Assembly: GCA_025449115.1 (NCBI GenBank)
Contig: JAHLKC010000136.1
Location: 50,625 to 114,624, forward strand
Length of the DNA: 64,000 bases
Direction of reading: 5' to 3'
Source: Chytridium lagenaria
Taxonomy: Eukaryota > Chytridiomycota > Chytridiomycetes > Chytridiales > Chytridiaceae
Shown here: positions 36,084 to 49,309 of the stretch, piece after piece
Layout of the letters: each line of letters starts with the position of its first letter
How positions within the stretch are numbered: the first letter of the stretch is position 1
Made by a program: the position numbers and the translations under genes
Notes under the pieces: model-generated
What the model saw: the letters and a program-made list of their open reading frames with translations, nothing else
Database searches by the model: none
What the model was told of the DNA's origin: nothing

Positions 36084-37292
36084 ATGTCGACAAGCAAGGA
36101 GGAATGGATCAAGGCATCTGACGGTGTTGATATCTTTACCAAGACATGGGAGCCGCAAGGGAAGCCCGTTGTGGCCACCCTTGTCGCGGTCCATGGCCTT
36201 GGTGAGCACATAAGCAGGTAAGATTGGCAGCGTTCGGTGCATGGCCGGTTTAGCCGATATATGCTTGGCAGGTTGATAAGTTGAGGAAACAAGCTGACCA
36301 CCTTGCTTCACCTTTACCAACATAACAATACCAACCTATTCCACATCGTTTTTCTGTAACCGTCATGATCACCCATTTCCCGTCCATGACCATGGTTTTC
36401 ATCTTCAACCTCGAAAAACAGATATGACGAGATGTTCTCCCATCTCGCCAGATCCGGCATCAGGGTAAGAACCAAAGCCCTCATCCTCATATCCTCACCT
36501 TCACCAGGTCCACGGCTTTGATCAACGTGGTTTCGGCCGCACAGGTCGTCGTAGCGGTATTCTCGGCCACAACGATAAATTCGAACGCACCCTCCTCGAC
36601 GTTAAAGAAGCCGAACTCCGTGTCCTATCTCCCTCCCTCCCTCACTTTATCTTTGGTCACAGCATGGGTGGCTGTATCGTTCTCAACTACTCCATAAGGT
36701 ACCCTGAAAACCTCAAGGGCGTGATTGCATCAGGTAACAAAGCTTACGTTTCACCCCACATTCTAAACATCAATAGCCCCGCTCGTGGAATCCGGAAAGA
36801 AGACTAAAGTGTCAACCGTTGAATATTACGCTGTTCGTGGACTTAGCATGTTCTTGGGCACGTTCGCGATCAACAACCCTGTTGACCCGAAAGCTCTCGC
36901 AAAAGACGCGGAGGTCGCCAAAGTCTACACTAGTGACCCGAACGTCCACCCTTTTATTACTCTTCAAACCGCTGTCGATATTGTGATGAACGGGGAGGCG
37001 CTTCTTAGTGAAGGCTACAAAAAGTTCCCGAAACATGCCGCTTTGATCATGACTCACGGAACTGAAGATGTTTTGACTTGGTATGTACCGTCGTTCCCTC
37101 TTGCCTGTGCAAGGAAAACGTGCTGATGATCATATTAGCCCTATCGCTTCTCGCAAGTTTTATGACAAGGTGGAGATCTCGGACAAAGAATACCGTGAAT
37201 TCGATGGGGCTTATCACGAACTCCACAATGATTTCGGGAAGGAAGACATGTATAAGTTGTACACTGATTTCATTTTGAAGAGGTTGAAGTGA
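36084..37292 (+). CDS. Monoacylglycerol lipase (alpha/beta hydrolase)
   Basis: A serine hydrolase of the monoglyceride lipase (Yju3/MGLL) family, which releases fatty acid and glycerol from monoacylglycerol, usually at lipid droplets or membranes. The start is MSTSKEEWIKASDGVDIFTK. The oxyanion motif is VAVHGLGEHISRYDEM. VHGFDQRGFGRTGRRSGI follows. The nucleophile elbow is FGHSMGGCIVLNY (Ser). The acid is expected in LIMTHGTEDVLTW and the catalytic histidine in YHELHNDFGKEDMY, near the C-terminus ending DFILKRLK. Three or four introns close in frame. Normal family length; looks intact. Confidence 0.93.
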
Positions 37293-37690
37293 GAGATGCT
37301 GTACAGTTGGATTTGTCGCGGTATTATCTTTTCGTAACTAAACGTCAAAAAAAAGGTTCCGTCATTTTTTTTAGTTATTCTAAATGTCTCTGTTTTTTAA
37401 AAGTTGTTCTGTACAATTGCATCAAAGTCTTTCAGCCAGGTGAGATAACAGCAAAGGAAAGAATTCGAGGGCATGAATCGGAATCAGGAATCCTTGAAAT
37501 ACACACCCAATGGAAGGGTGGTCAAAAAGAGGGCAAACCTCAAAAAAAATGACACCAAATGTGAAAGCGGAGTGCTTGCTAAATGCAGTTTAAAGAAAAT
37601 AAAAAAAGAGTAATCGGCAAAAACGTATTAAATATTGATGACGCCTGTGTCAAGGCGAAAAGAATCCAGAAAAAATCAATCCCGAGTCCT
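37293..37690. other. Intergenic, between convergent lipase and acyltransferase genes
   Basis: About 400 bp of 3' UTR-type, A-rich sequence. No gene is visible. Confidence 0.4.
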
Positions 37691-39924
37691 TAATGCACAC
37701 CAACAGCTTCTACCGCAACCTCCTTTGCGGCAGTCTCGGCACCATGCCCCGTCATAGTCCTCCCGAAATGTAGCGGAAGGGAAAAGTAATCAACAGTATT
37801 CGAGATCATCTGCAAGGCATTCTCGACGACAATAACAGGGGTAAGCGGAAGGACGGATGCAGAATCGGTTTCTAGTGAGTTGGTGTGTGCGGCTTCTTTT
37901 CGTCTTTGATAGTCAATCCGCTGTTTAAACCAAAGACGCCACGAGCTATTCTCGAGACGACGTTGTTGGTCACCACCCTTAACCTTTGTGAAATTCTTCC
38001 AAACGTCAAGAATGTTTGACTTTTGCTCAGTAATAGCCTATATTAAACATTTGCTTAACTCACGCAAAGAAGAAATATGATAGCAAAAAGTCGGAATGAA
38101 TTAAAAGGCTTAGGCATACCTGAATCATGTCGTTACGACCATCCTCATCCAGCAGTGCCACTAGAACACTATTTCTTGTTTCCGTGGTCTTGTTATTCTC
38201 TAGCCACTCAGGCTGATGAAGCCCATCAGATTCAAACTCCATCCTGGCCGCATGAGAAACGTCGCCAAGGCAGATACTATTGGATCTCCGAAGGTACGAA
38301 AACTTGTCCCTCCGAGTTCCCTTCAAACCCGTCCGCATCCGACTCATCAAAACAGCCCCGTACCGGAACTGAGGGTTCTCCTTCAATCTCTCCTGCTTAT
38401 CCTTGGCAGGGGCCAAAGTTCTGTTTGACATACAAAACACAATCAGATATGCACTATCGAAAATTCTGTGTTTAAATCTAACTCACCTTGAAGTATCCAT
38501 CCCAGCTGAGGTTCTTCAGCTTTGCTTGCCTAAGATCTTTGCCTTCACCTCGTTCGCAAAATCTGATGAGGTCTTTCCTTTCTTCAGCGTTTCGGGTGGC
38601 AAATACCACACGTCAGCGACAAGAGCCCATCGGGTCATGAGGTACAGAATGTGGGTGGTGAATGTTTGCGTTTTGCTGTGCCAGTAAGCGTCTGCCCATT
38701 GTTATTATATCTAAAAACCGGGTTGTTGGTGGCAGATAAGCAACGTTGTCTTTTAGACGACTGAAAGCATGAAAGAAGGACTTACTTAATGGCAACAGGC
38801 ACGACAGCTGCGTCCATCTCAAAGGCTCCCTTGTGAAAAAGTACAGTATATTCGTTATTGACGCATGTTCCTTCGGGGAAGATGAGCAGCGGCACATTTT
38901 AGGGTTGTGAATTGTTTTCGCATTCTACATCAAATCATCAGCATTTACCGATAAAAACGTCTGACAAGAAAACAAGATGATTTAACTGCTTACTTTTGCG
39001 TCAGCAGATTCCGGTCTTTCTTCTCATTCCGATTGAACATGAGACTTCCATTCAGCGTCAGAACAGAATGCTCAAAGTACCCAATGAGGCCACCATGGGT
39101 CTGAGCAACAGTAGCATGTGGAAAGTCGTGTGCGCTCAAGACAATCTACATTGCGATGTAAATGTTTAGGATATGCCAAAAGTGGGCTGCTTAGTAAAAG
39201 AAAAAAAAAAGGTGAAGCTCCACATGTCCTACATAATCGATGACACTCGTGTGATTAGACACAAAGAGGTGAGGGTAGTTTAGTTTAGGCTTCTTGCCGT
39301 GGTATCGAATCTGTGATCCCCAAGACCGGAGGAACGCACCACAGTAGAACTTGAACAACCATCGCTATGAACATAAAAGGTAAGCCACAAACCAAAGGGG
39401 TAAAAATCCGGTTTACCTGAAGTGGCTCGCTCTTCAAACGAAGGACAATGGGCATGACGAGAAAGAAGAAGGCTGATGCCGGTGAGGAGGAGCATGAGAC
39501 GATATGGGAAGGAGGAAGAAGTATCGAAAGATCCATCCGATGCCAGTAGAGTGGAACAGTAAGAAGCTCCAGGGAGAACTTTGTCCGTGGCTTTTGAACA
39601 AAGCATTTGGAGAATTCATCCTGGGAGATCGCTTGTGCGCCGTAGGAGATGAAGGCCAGACCATCCATAAGCACATTGCTGCGAATAGATCAACGTATGT
39701 ATATGTGTGTGGATGTGGAGGAAAGTATGAAAGAGATGTGAGTCAAGCACGGCCCCGTCAAGGATACTCCTGCATGGCAGGTACCCCTTGTACAAAACGG
39801 AAGATTCAAAGACTACTCACACTGGCCTGGTGCTGCTACCGCTTCCGAGTTTCTCTTCAAATCCCGGCATGACATCTTTTGGAGGCGGTCTGCTTGGCCC
39901 TGCGGGCACCATCGACGAATGCAT
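37691..39924 (-). CDS. Glycerol-3-phosphate acyltransferase, GPAT3/4 type
   Basis: A membrane acyltransferase (PlsC/LPLAT superfamily) of the animal GPAT3/4-like group, likely acting at the ER or lipid droplets in glycerolipid synthesis. Exon 1 gives MHSSMVPAGPSRPPPKDVMP. A hydrophobic segment (ASAFFFLVMPIVLRL) precedes FKFYCGAFLRSWGSQIRYHG. Acyltransferase motif I is HLFVSNHTSVIDY, slightly changed from NHTS.xD. Then ATVAQTHGGLIGYFEHSVLT and MFNRNEKKDRNLL (motif II region), the FPEGT.VNN region near 38860-38880, and AVVPVAIK near 38790. C-terminal parts include YLPPET, LSWDGYFK and a basic, disordered tail ending VEAVGVH. Many short introns. Substrate preference cannot be read from sequence. 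Confidence 0.85.
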
Positions 39925-40245
39925 GGATGGTTCCTTCAGGTTTTGGGTTCAAAATACAAATTTTTTGGCGTGTTATTAGTGGACACCATTGCATATTGCT
40001 ATCAATTGCGAGCTGAGGACAGAAAACGAACAAGTCTATGCAAGGTAGCTAATGCTGCAACAATTATGTAAAAGTCTGTAATGAGCGAGCTTTTTTAATG
40101 GTATGGCACAATTTGTTCTTCTGAGAAATATTGGGTTGAGCGAGCGATTGCAGATGATCTTGGCGGCGATGGTAATGATGGCAGTGATGGTTTTGTGGTA
40201 TGCGCTGAAGAAGATTTGATGACGGATGTAAAGACGATGGAAATC

Positions 40246-40620
40246 TCAAAGTTTTTCCAGCAACGACATTGAAAGATCCAAATCGTCCTCCAAATTCTTC
40301 TTCTCCTCAAACCGCGATGTTGGTAGAGCCATCCCCATGGGCTGATCATCCATCCCCCCTTTCTTATCACCACGTTTCTTCTTTGGCCCCAAACTCGACA
40401 GCAAATCAGGGATAGACAGGTCCAGCAGATCTCTTAGTTGGTCGTTCTTGCCCTTCATTCTGGCAGCCGACAATGACTTTGCTCTTGCACCATTTTTGGC
40501 GGGGGTCTTTTCCGGCTTATCTAGCGTAGACTTAATCTTTGTGAGGGTATGTTGTGCGTGTTGCTTGGAATTGCCGGTTCCTCCCTTCTTCGGTGAGAGT
40601 TTGCTGACCTTTTTCACCAT
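40246..40620 (-). CDS. Small basic protein, unidentified
   Basis: A 124-residue single-exon frame starting MVKKVSKLSPKKGGTGNSKQ. It is lysine-rich, with LTKIKSTLDKPEKTPAKNGA, a leucine-rich centre (LRDLLDLSIPDLLSSLGPKK) and an acidic end (LEDDLDLSMSLLEKL). The basic, repeat-free make-up suggests a nuclear or nucleolar protein, but I do not recognise a family. It lies between the GPAT gene and the Ser-rich gene, both on the same strand. Confidence 0.6.
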   Translation of the reverse strand: MVKKVSKLSPKKGGTGNSKQHAQHTLTKIKSTLDKPEKTPAKNGARAKSLSAARMKGKNDQLRDLLDLSIPDLLSSLGPKKKRGDKKGGMDDQPMGMALPTSRFEEKKNLEDDLDLSMSLLEKL

Positions 40621-40834
40621 GTCTTGTGTTTGTCAGCTTGCACCGTATAAGGTAGGCAAAAAAAAAAATGTTGGACGAATTTCATAAATCAGCTATAGAT
40701 CAGAAAATAGAATATACATTATTGCAAGAGCTGTAAAGATGCGTTGGTGCCATTCGGATAGGTCTTCAGGGTGGAAATAGAGGACCGACGCGCGTGCGAA
40801 AACGGGTCAAACCCCATTCCAGACGACGACTGCG

Positions 40835-43805
40835 TCAAATCCCCCCCATGTAAGTTGCGTTCGAGGGCGGCGGGGCCATACCGGATGTCCCTGCCATTGA
40901 CGCGATTGCAGAGGGGTAGAGTCCCGATGGAGGTATGGACGCACGGTGAAGATGGTGAGGATGGTGATGTTGAACTGGATGCGGATTAAGGTTGGATGCG
41001 GATCCGTAGTAGGAGGCGAGTGAATTGGTTGCGAGTGAACCGTGGGTAGAGAGGTAGGCTGCTGCGGCGTCGGGGGTATGGCCCATCATTTCGGATTCCA
41101 AGAGGCGGAGATTGTGGGCGACGTTGGGGTTAAGGGAGTGCGATATGTCGGAGCCATACAGGGATGACTGCGACGGCGGTTGCGTCATAGCGAGTAAGCC
41201 CATATGTCCCATGCCATCGTTAGGCCTTCCCGTAGAATAGCCAACAGGAAGTGCCATTGAGGTGGTGTTATTAGTAAAGGCTGTCCCTCCGTGAAGCGGC
41301 GCGTCCGAGTAGAGTGATTGATGCATATATCCACCCTCGGCACCGTCGGGTATCGACCTGTGACGAGGCGCGTTAAAAGAGAGAATCGGCATAGCATCTG
41401 TCTCCTCGTCATCATCACCACCCAGACCCCTCCCGACACCCCCCAAAAGGCCGACTTCTCCTCCTCCGTCATGATGTACTCTCCGTTTCTCTCGTCCACA
41501 CTACCATGACGCCCAAGAAGCTCAAGACGTTCAGGGAAGAAATGTCCAGGAGACACCAAAGACGGCAACATGGATTCCTGAGGTTTATACTCAGTTGTCC
41601 AAAAGCCCCCCAAAGTTGTTGCGCTTGGGCTTCTCTGACTTGCGTGCACTTTGTTAAACGAGATAGCCGGACTGCTCATGGTACGCATGCGTTGGTTGAG
41701 TATGTCATGAGTCTCCAGCATCACAGAGGGAACAAAGGAAGGTGCTGGGTCGGGGTAAGCGGGGTTAGCTTCGCTGTAATAAGAAGTATCCATCGGATAG
41801 TGATCAACACTGTGCCGCTGATATTGATTTGATGGCGGCAACTTCGAGGTGAATGCCTCTGATAATGACCGACCCTTAAAAGCATTGGGGTGGGAGTAAG
41901 GTGGATGCGAGTTATCCTCAACAGGGGAAATCCCTGATAGATACTGGAATGTTGAAAAGTCCAGAGTTGGTTGTGAGCTTCCCGCGGAAAGTAACTGATG
42001 TGGCTCCGAATATCTGCCCATGCCTTCCGTACCACTATCTCCCGACTTAGAGGGTATCTCTTCTTCTCTGACTGGAAGAAGCGGCTGCCGATCAGAAAAG
42101 TCATTTTTCAACCCATTACGAGCTGAATTTATCTCAAGCTGACTCGGCACGTCCTCCACAATATCCAGCTCGGCAGACGGTGGCGATTTAGGAACTTCCT
42201 TCTGCAAAGGAGCAACAGTACCGATTGATGACGTAGTCAGCAAAGGACTTGCTACCTCATCTTCCCAACTTTCTGGCGGAGGCTTAGATTCGGCCAAACG
42301 AACAATGGGGGTGGGCGCCTTAGAAAACGGCGAATCTGTTTCAAAAGGCCAACTCTTATCGTTTGGTGTCTCTCCAATCTTAACATTCTCAAAAGCCGAA
42401 ACCAGAGAATCATCATCGGATCCAGCTGATTTGATTGCGGGCTTCCGGTCTTTTGCTATGCCATCAGACACCATTAAGCTGCTGTCGGAATCACTCCGCC
42501 CACTTTTAGTTTCGTCCTCCGCTTTCTGCTTGACCGGACTTGTTAATGTTGGCTCAGCAACTTCCTCCGACGATTTCCGAGCATCGTTCTTCTTTTCTTT
42601 TCCCAACTGCTTTCCAGTTCGTTGTAGTGGTCTTAAAAGTCCTGACAAGGAGGTATGTACTGGCATCGAAGCTACTTGAGGCTTCGCTCCCAGAGCTGCT
42701 ATCGGTGGAGAAGATGACATTTTGATAGACATAGAAGAAGCTCTTGACGTTGTATTTGAGGCAATAGATGTGCTAAGACGAGGATTTGAGGTTGCTGGTT
42801 TGGGTGGATTAATGGTGGAAATAGTCTTCTAAAGCACAATGTTAGATAAGTTGCAAAGATAAGCACAAAAAAAACCCCATACATTCGTCTTCCTTGGCAA
42901 TTTGTTGCTCCCTTGTTTTGAAGATACTTGGATTTTTGGCACAAGAATCCGAAGCCTTTCAAGCTCCTCTTTATCAGAGAACTGGGTTATAGAATCCGAT
43001 CGTCTTTCTGCTGCTGCTGCCTGCCGTGCTTCCGCCGAACTTGAGGCCGTAACCTTAGCTGCCCAGTCCACCGAACGACTTTCCGCGGGAGCAACTGCAG
43101 AGACACTGTCCCCTTTAGAAGACTCCTTCATTGCTCGATTCCCTTTAGTGTATTGGCTTGTACCAGCAGCCAAAGAAGGCTTTATAAAGTAACAAAAGAA
43201 TTCAAAAAAAATTATGTCAGAATCCTTTAAGAGCGTTGAACCCCAGACATAACAGGGTGCAAGCAAACTCAACAACATTTAAGCGATGACTTACAAATTC
43301 ATCTTCAAAAGGATCAGGTTTGGGGTTTTGTTGAGGTAGCTGCGACTGCTTCATCTTCGACTCTGGATACAACATCAGCAAAGCATTCCTGCTTTGAGAT
43401 GTTTTTTTACCGAGTAATGAACCATCCATGGGTTTAAAAGATCCCAAAGTCGCCGTACTCAACTGAATAGTCGAGACATTGGCTGCCGACTTTCTCCGAT
43501 TTCTGGATGCCGCATCGTCAGCCGAAGAGGTCCCGTTTGTACTCCGTCCAAGCCCGATTCCAAGACCAACAGTGCCCTTTCCCATGGTGCTTCCTGTCCC
43601 TAGTCCGACGGTAGCACCTTTGATAGAAGTTGTGTTTGATCCTGCTACAGATGACGGCATAGTTGATGACGGAGTCCTTGAAAGCACAGAATCCCGCTTG
43701 CCAGCTACACCTGCTTACAAATTACATGTTAGAAGGACGTTTGAATTCTTTGTCGCAAACGACATATACGAAATATGTATGTTTACCATTGGCAGCAGCA
43801 GACAT
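40835..43805 (-). CDS. Long serine-rich disordered protein
   Basis: The start MSAAANAGVAGKRDSVLSRT joins over one intron to a glycine-rich part (IKGATVGLGTGSTMGKGTVG, LGIGLGRSTNG). A Pro/Gln segment (QSQLPQQNPKPDPFEDEF), a charged helical exon (SSSAEARQAAAAERRSDSIT, SDKEELERLRILVPKIQVSS) and a 500-residue Ser/Pro/Glu-rich exon follow. The 3' part is His/Met/Asn-rich (ALPVGYSTGRPNDGMGHMG; HPVQHHHPHHLHRA). No folded domain is recognisable. The tail frame joins after a one-base break in a G-run near 41425-41450. The composition resembles regulatory or endocytic adaptor proteins, but no function is assigned. Confidence 0.65.
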
Positions 43806-44146
43806 CAAGTCTGCTCTAATGTCAAGGCTTGAAGAACAGTATCTTATTGTTCGCAATCAGCACAGGATGAGTTGTTATTGTGAGAAATGATTACAAGGCG
43901 AGGTGGAGATGACAGGGTGTAAGTGTAGGTTTGGGGTGGTGTCTATCGTTTGATGGTGTGCGGAATTGATTTAGCAAAGTTTGTTTGTAGCTGACGGACT
44001 CTTGCAAGGGTTGAGGTCCTGTGTGGTTGAAACGATTTTTGTTTTTTTTCCCAGCTTTTCGTGAGAGGTTCCACAAAAATTTATTTAAATAAATGCATCT
44101 GTGAATTTAGTTGACAAGTTGACAACAAACATAACGCAAAGGAGGG
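43806..44146. other. Intergenic, between divergent Ser-rich gene and LRRC23
   Basis: About 340 bp, shared upstream region. Nothing specific is visible. Confidence 0.4.
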
Positions 44147-45539
44147 ATGGAGGACGACGAATTTCAGGATGATAGACAGGATAATGCGGATGACGATGAC
44201 GAGCAACAGGGTAGTCAGGAAAATCAAGAGAAGCAGGGCGGAGATGGAGAAGATCAGGAGCAGGAGGTAGAGGGTCAACAAGGAGGGGCAGATGGCAATC
44301 CAGTCGATGAGGATGATGACGGCGAAGACAAGACACCGTTACCTCTTACAATGGATATCGTCGCTCAGCATATTTCATTACTGGCAAGGACAGGTAACGG
44401 TCTCAGCCATGCCTATACAAGGCTCGAGATTCATGGGAAAGGGATCACCGATATCGATATTTTGGAAAACTACACTCATCTGAGATACGTTGTACGTCAT
44501 CTTTCGCCCTCCCGCCATGCTCAATGACGTGTGATCTAACTCTAGTTCTCTCGCTTTCTTAATTAATCATTTATCCTGACCTTAAAACAGGATTTGTCCG
44601 AGAATTCTATCAAAGACCTTGATGCCCTTGCGTCTTTAGAGTATTTACTTGCCATCGATTTCCATAGCAACAAGCTCAAGACACTCCCAACAAGTCTCGA
44701 TCGACGAAAGTATCTACAACAAGCCAACTTTTCCAAAAATCGTCTCGTATCAATCAATGTGGCAAACTGGCCTATGTTATTTTGGCTTAACTTGAATGGT
44801 TTCTAAATCTACCGCGTCGCGTTGACTAATGAGATTATAGAAAATAACCTGGCCGAGCTGAAGCTGCAAGAGTTTGGAGAGCTCCTGCACTTGGAGGCAC
44901 GGCAAAATAAATTAAAGCATATGAAAGGTATTAACGCGAAGAAACTTGAAAAACTCTATTTGGTGCGAACATTTGACCGTGGAATCCGTCTAACCTCTTA
45001 CAAAAGGCTGGAAACCAAATTACCGCGATAGAATTAGACGACAAGCCACATCTTCAACTACTACATTTAAGAGACAACAAAATCAAAACTTTGGATGGTT
45101 TCAATGAATCCTACAAGCATCTCTCATACCTGAATTTGAGGTAAGATCAACACCAACTTACCATCACGCTGAAAAGATCATCAGGAATAACAAAATATCA
45201 AACATTGATGAGTTAAAGAAGCTGGCTGTCTTGCCCTCACTTAAAGCAATTGTTTTAGCAGGTGGGATTCAATTTATTTACTCAAAGTCTTAAATTTGAA
45301 TTACAGAAAATCCTGTAGACCAGTTGCCAAACTATAGAGTAGATGTACTCTTCAGGCTTCCAAAGCTCGAAAGACTGGACAAGGAGCCAATCTCTGAAGA
45401 CGAGCGGGAGGAAGTTGAGCAGGTAAGAACAAAGATTAGATATCAAAATGGCACGCTTTAAACCTGATATGTCTCTTAAATTACTCCTTAGCTTTTGAAA
45501 AATCCCCCTCTCGCTGCGCAGACGTCGAATGAGGACTGA
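44147..45539 (+). CDS. LRRC23: LRRC23, radial-spoke leucine-rich-repeat protein
   Basis: A leucine-rich-repeat protein of the flagellar axoneme, linked to radial spoke 3. A very acidic N-terminus (MEDDEFQDDRQDNADDDDEQ) precedes LTMDIVAQHISLLARTGNGL, then SHAYTRLEIHGKGITDIDIL. LRR units follow over several exons: LRYVDLSENSIKDLDALASL, LLAIDFHSNKLKTLPTSL, LQQANFSKNRLVSI, FWLNLN.NNLAEL, LLHLEARQNKLKHM, LYLAGNQITAI, LQLLHLRDNKIKTLDGF and YLNLRNNKISNIDELKKL. The LRR cap is ENPVDQLPNYRVDVLFRLPK then LERLDKEPISEDEREEV, typical of axonemal LRR proteins. The last exon ends SNED. Seven introns of 40-60 nt. Confidence 0.9.
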
Positions 45540-45649
45540 GTAGTCCATTTAACTGTAGTCAATAAAAAAGTACTTGTGGTTCGCAGCTCCGCTCCTTGCC
45601 CTGCCTTCATCACCATTGAGCAAATTTTTTGGGCAAAATATCCTTTGTG

Positions 45650-47343
<1,694 letters not shown>

Positions 47344-48004
47344 GTCTCTACGAGTTTCCTATTTCCTCTTTTCCGCCACTGGTTGATTTCGGTCTGATGT
47401 GGACCTCCATATTTAGCCGAGGATGGTTCGCGGCTGCTTACCTTCCGTCAGTTCATTCACCGATCTTACCGTCCCAGCCCAAACTAGCCGTTATTATCTC
47501 CGACACCCTCTGGTTTTGTTCCTCTAAGATCTTATTTCCAATCCTCGATTTATATCTGCCCAATTGTCTTTGTTCCACTTTTTCTGTGAATGACCCTAAT
47601 TCAGTAATTTATTGTTGTTTCTTTTCACGACCCAACGCCCGCGTCTCTGTCCCAGCTACTTTTGTTGTTGTGCCTTTTGTTTTTCCTGTGTACTCTTTTT
47701 CGTTGAGGTTTTTTTCCTTTCTTGATGTATTGGGGTTATGTCGTTTTTGATGATTTAGGGTCCCTTGTTTGTTTGGGGTTGTGGGAACGAGGTTGATGTT
47801 TTTTCTATCCTTGTTGTCGGATTCTTTGTTTTCTCTTTTGGAATGAGACTTAACCCTAGACCGGATGTCTCTCTTTCAGGAACTTGCTTCTTTTACTTCA
47901 AAAGAGAACTTATTTATGATCTTTTTACACATATTCTTTCTATTTGTGTTGGGAACAAAAAAATTTGAGAAACCAACATTTTTGAAATAAATACTGCAAT
48001 TGGA
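47344..48004. other. GSK3 3' region and COPE promoter
   Basis: About 660 bp, T-rich. A long open frame (47340-47750) is rich in Phe, Ser and Pro and has no motif, so I read it as 3' UTR by composition. Confidence 0.5.
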
Positions 48005-49200
48005 ATGGCTGATCTTACAGGTTTGAAACCAGTGAATGCCTCCGAGACTCATTGTCGCTTATTCTCATCGTAGATGAACTCTACGGTCTTCGCAACCTTT
48101 TCTACCTCGGTGCCTTTCAGCAGGTCATTAACGACGCCACAAACCCGTCGATCAATCCAAAATCGGAGGTCGCCCGCAAAGAACGCAAAGTCTACCTTCA
48201 CCGGGCTTACATTGCTCAAGGGAGATTGAAACCCTCCTTGACCGATATCACTGATTCCGATCCCGTAGAACTTGTTGCCACAAAGTTACTCGCAAAGTAT
48301 CATGCGGCCAATGACATTCAGTCAAAGCAACAGGTCGTTCAGGACATGAAGGATCTCGTTGCAAGTGCAACGGCGTCTCCACTTTTGGCGATCGTAGCGG
48401 CTTCGGTTTTTATCAATGATAATCTCTTTGAGGATGCTTTGAGAATCTTACATCCGTACCCCAAAAATCTGGAATGGTGAGTATATTCTTATGAGCGGTA
48501 ACAGGAATCTGAACACGTTTTTTTTTCAAGCTTGGCGTTGGCTATTCAAGTTTACTTGAGGATCGACAGGCTGGACCTGGCGCGGAAAGAAGTGGCAGGC
48601 TTCAAATCTTGGGCTGACGACGCGACGCTCGCGCAACTCGTGGATGCATGGACCAACGTTTTTGCCGTGAGTTGCTCTGTTATTGACTGCATATGGCTTG
48701 GCATGCAGCTAACATGGTATATTTACGTGTAGGGAAAGGCGGACAAAATTAGGGAAGCTTTCTTTGCGTTTGACGAAATTGCATCATCAAATGTGGCTAC
48801 TCCGCGTCTTCTTGGTGGAAAGGCGGTCGCTGCCATTGTTCAAGGAAAATTTCAGGAGGCCGAGGAAATTCTCCTTGTTGCCCTTGACAGGGTATGGCCA
48901 TTTTTCTTTAACATGGTCATTCATTGGAGATCGACGATCGTTCTTTTAATTGATGTGTTTTATCTATTAGAACTCCAGCGACCCGAAACTTTGATAAACC
49001 TCATTGTTGTTTCCAACGCGTTAGGAAAGCCGGCCGAAGTCATCTCCCGTTTCTACAGGTACTGGGAATTTTGTCGCTTGAAGACTAAAACTTCTCATTC
49101 TAGTCAATTAGCAGACAGCCACCCTTCTCATCCGTATATTCAAGAGCTGGCCTTGAAAGATTCCATGTTTGAAAGGTCCGCGGCGAAATATCAGTTGTAA
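48005..49200 (+). CDS. COPE: Coatomer subunit epsilon
   Basis: The epsilon subunit of the COPI coat, a TPR-like helical protein used in Golgi-to-ER transport. A mini first exon (MADLT) joins across an intron of about 50 nt to DELYGLRNLFYLGAFQQVIN, the family start. Then ERKVYLHRAYIAQGRLKPSL, DLVASATASPLLAIVAASVF, EDALRILH, ALAIQVYLRIDRLDLARKEV, LLGGKAVAAIVQGKFQEAEE, SSDPKLLINLIVVSNALGK and a C-terminus LADSHPSHPYIQELALKDSM. All match COPE order and length, about 290 residues. Introns at about 48478-48529, 48667-48732, 48892-48970 and 49058-49103. Near 48985-48995 a one-base break may separate SSDP from KTLINL. Confidence 0.93.
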
Positions 49201-49309
49201 TTCGAGGAGCTTCCCATATTTTTTCCAAATAATATAAAAACAAAAACTCTTTGTGCGTTTTTTATTGAGGTACACTAAGATTGCTGCAAGACTTAAACGC
49301 ATTTACGTA

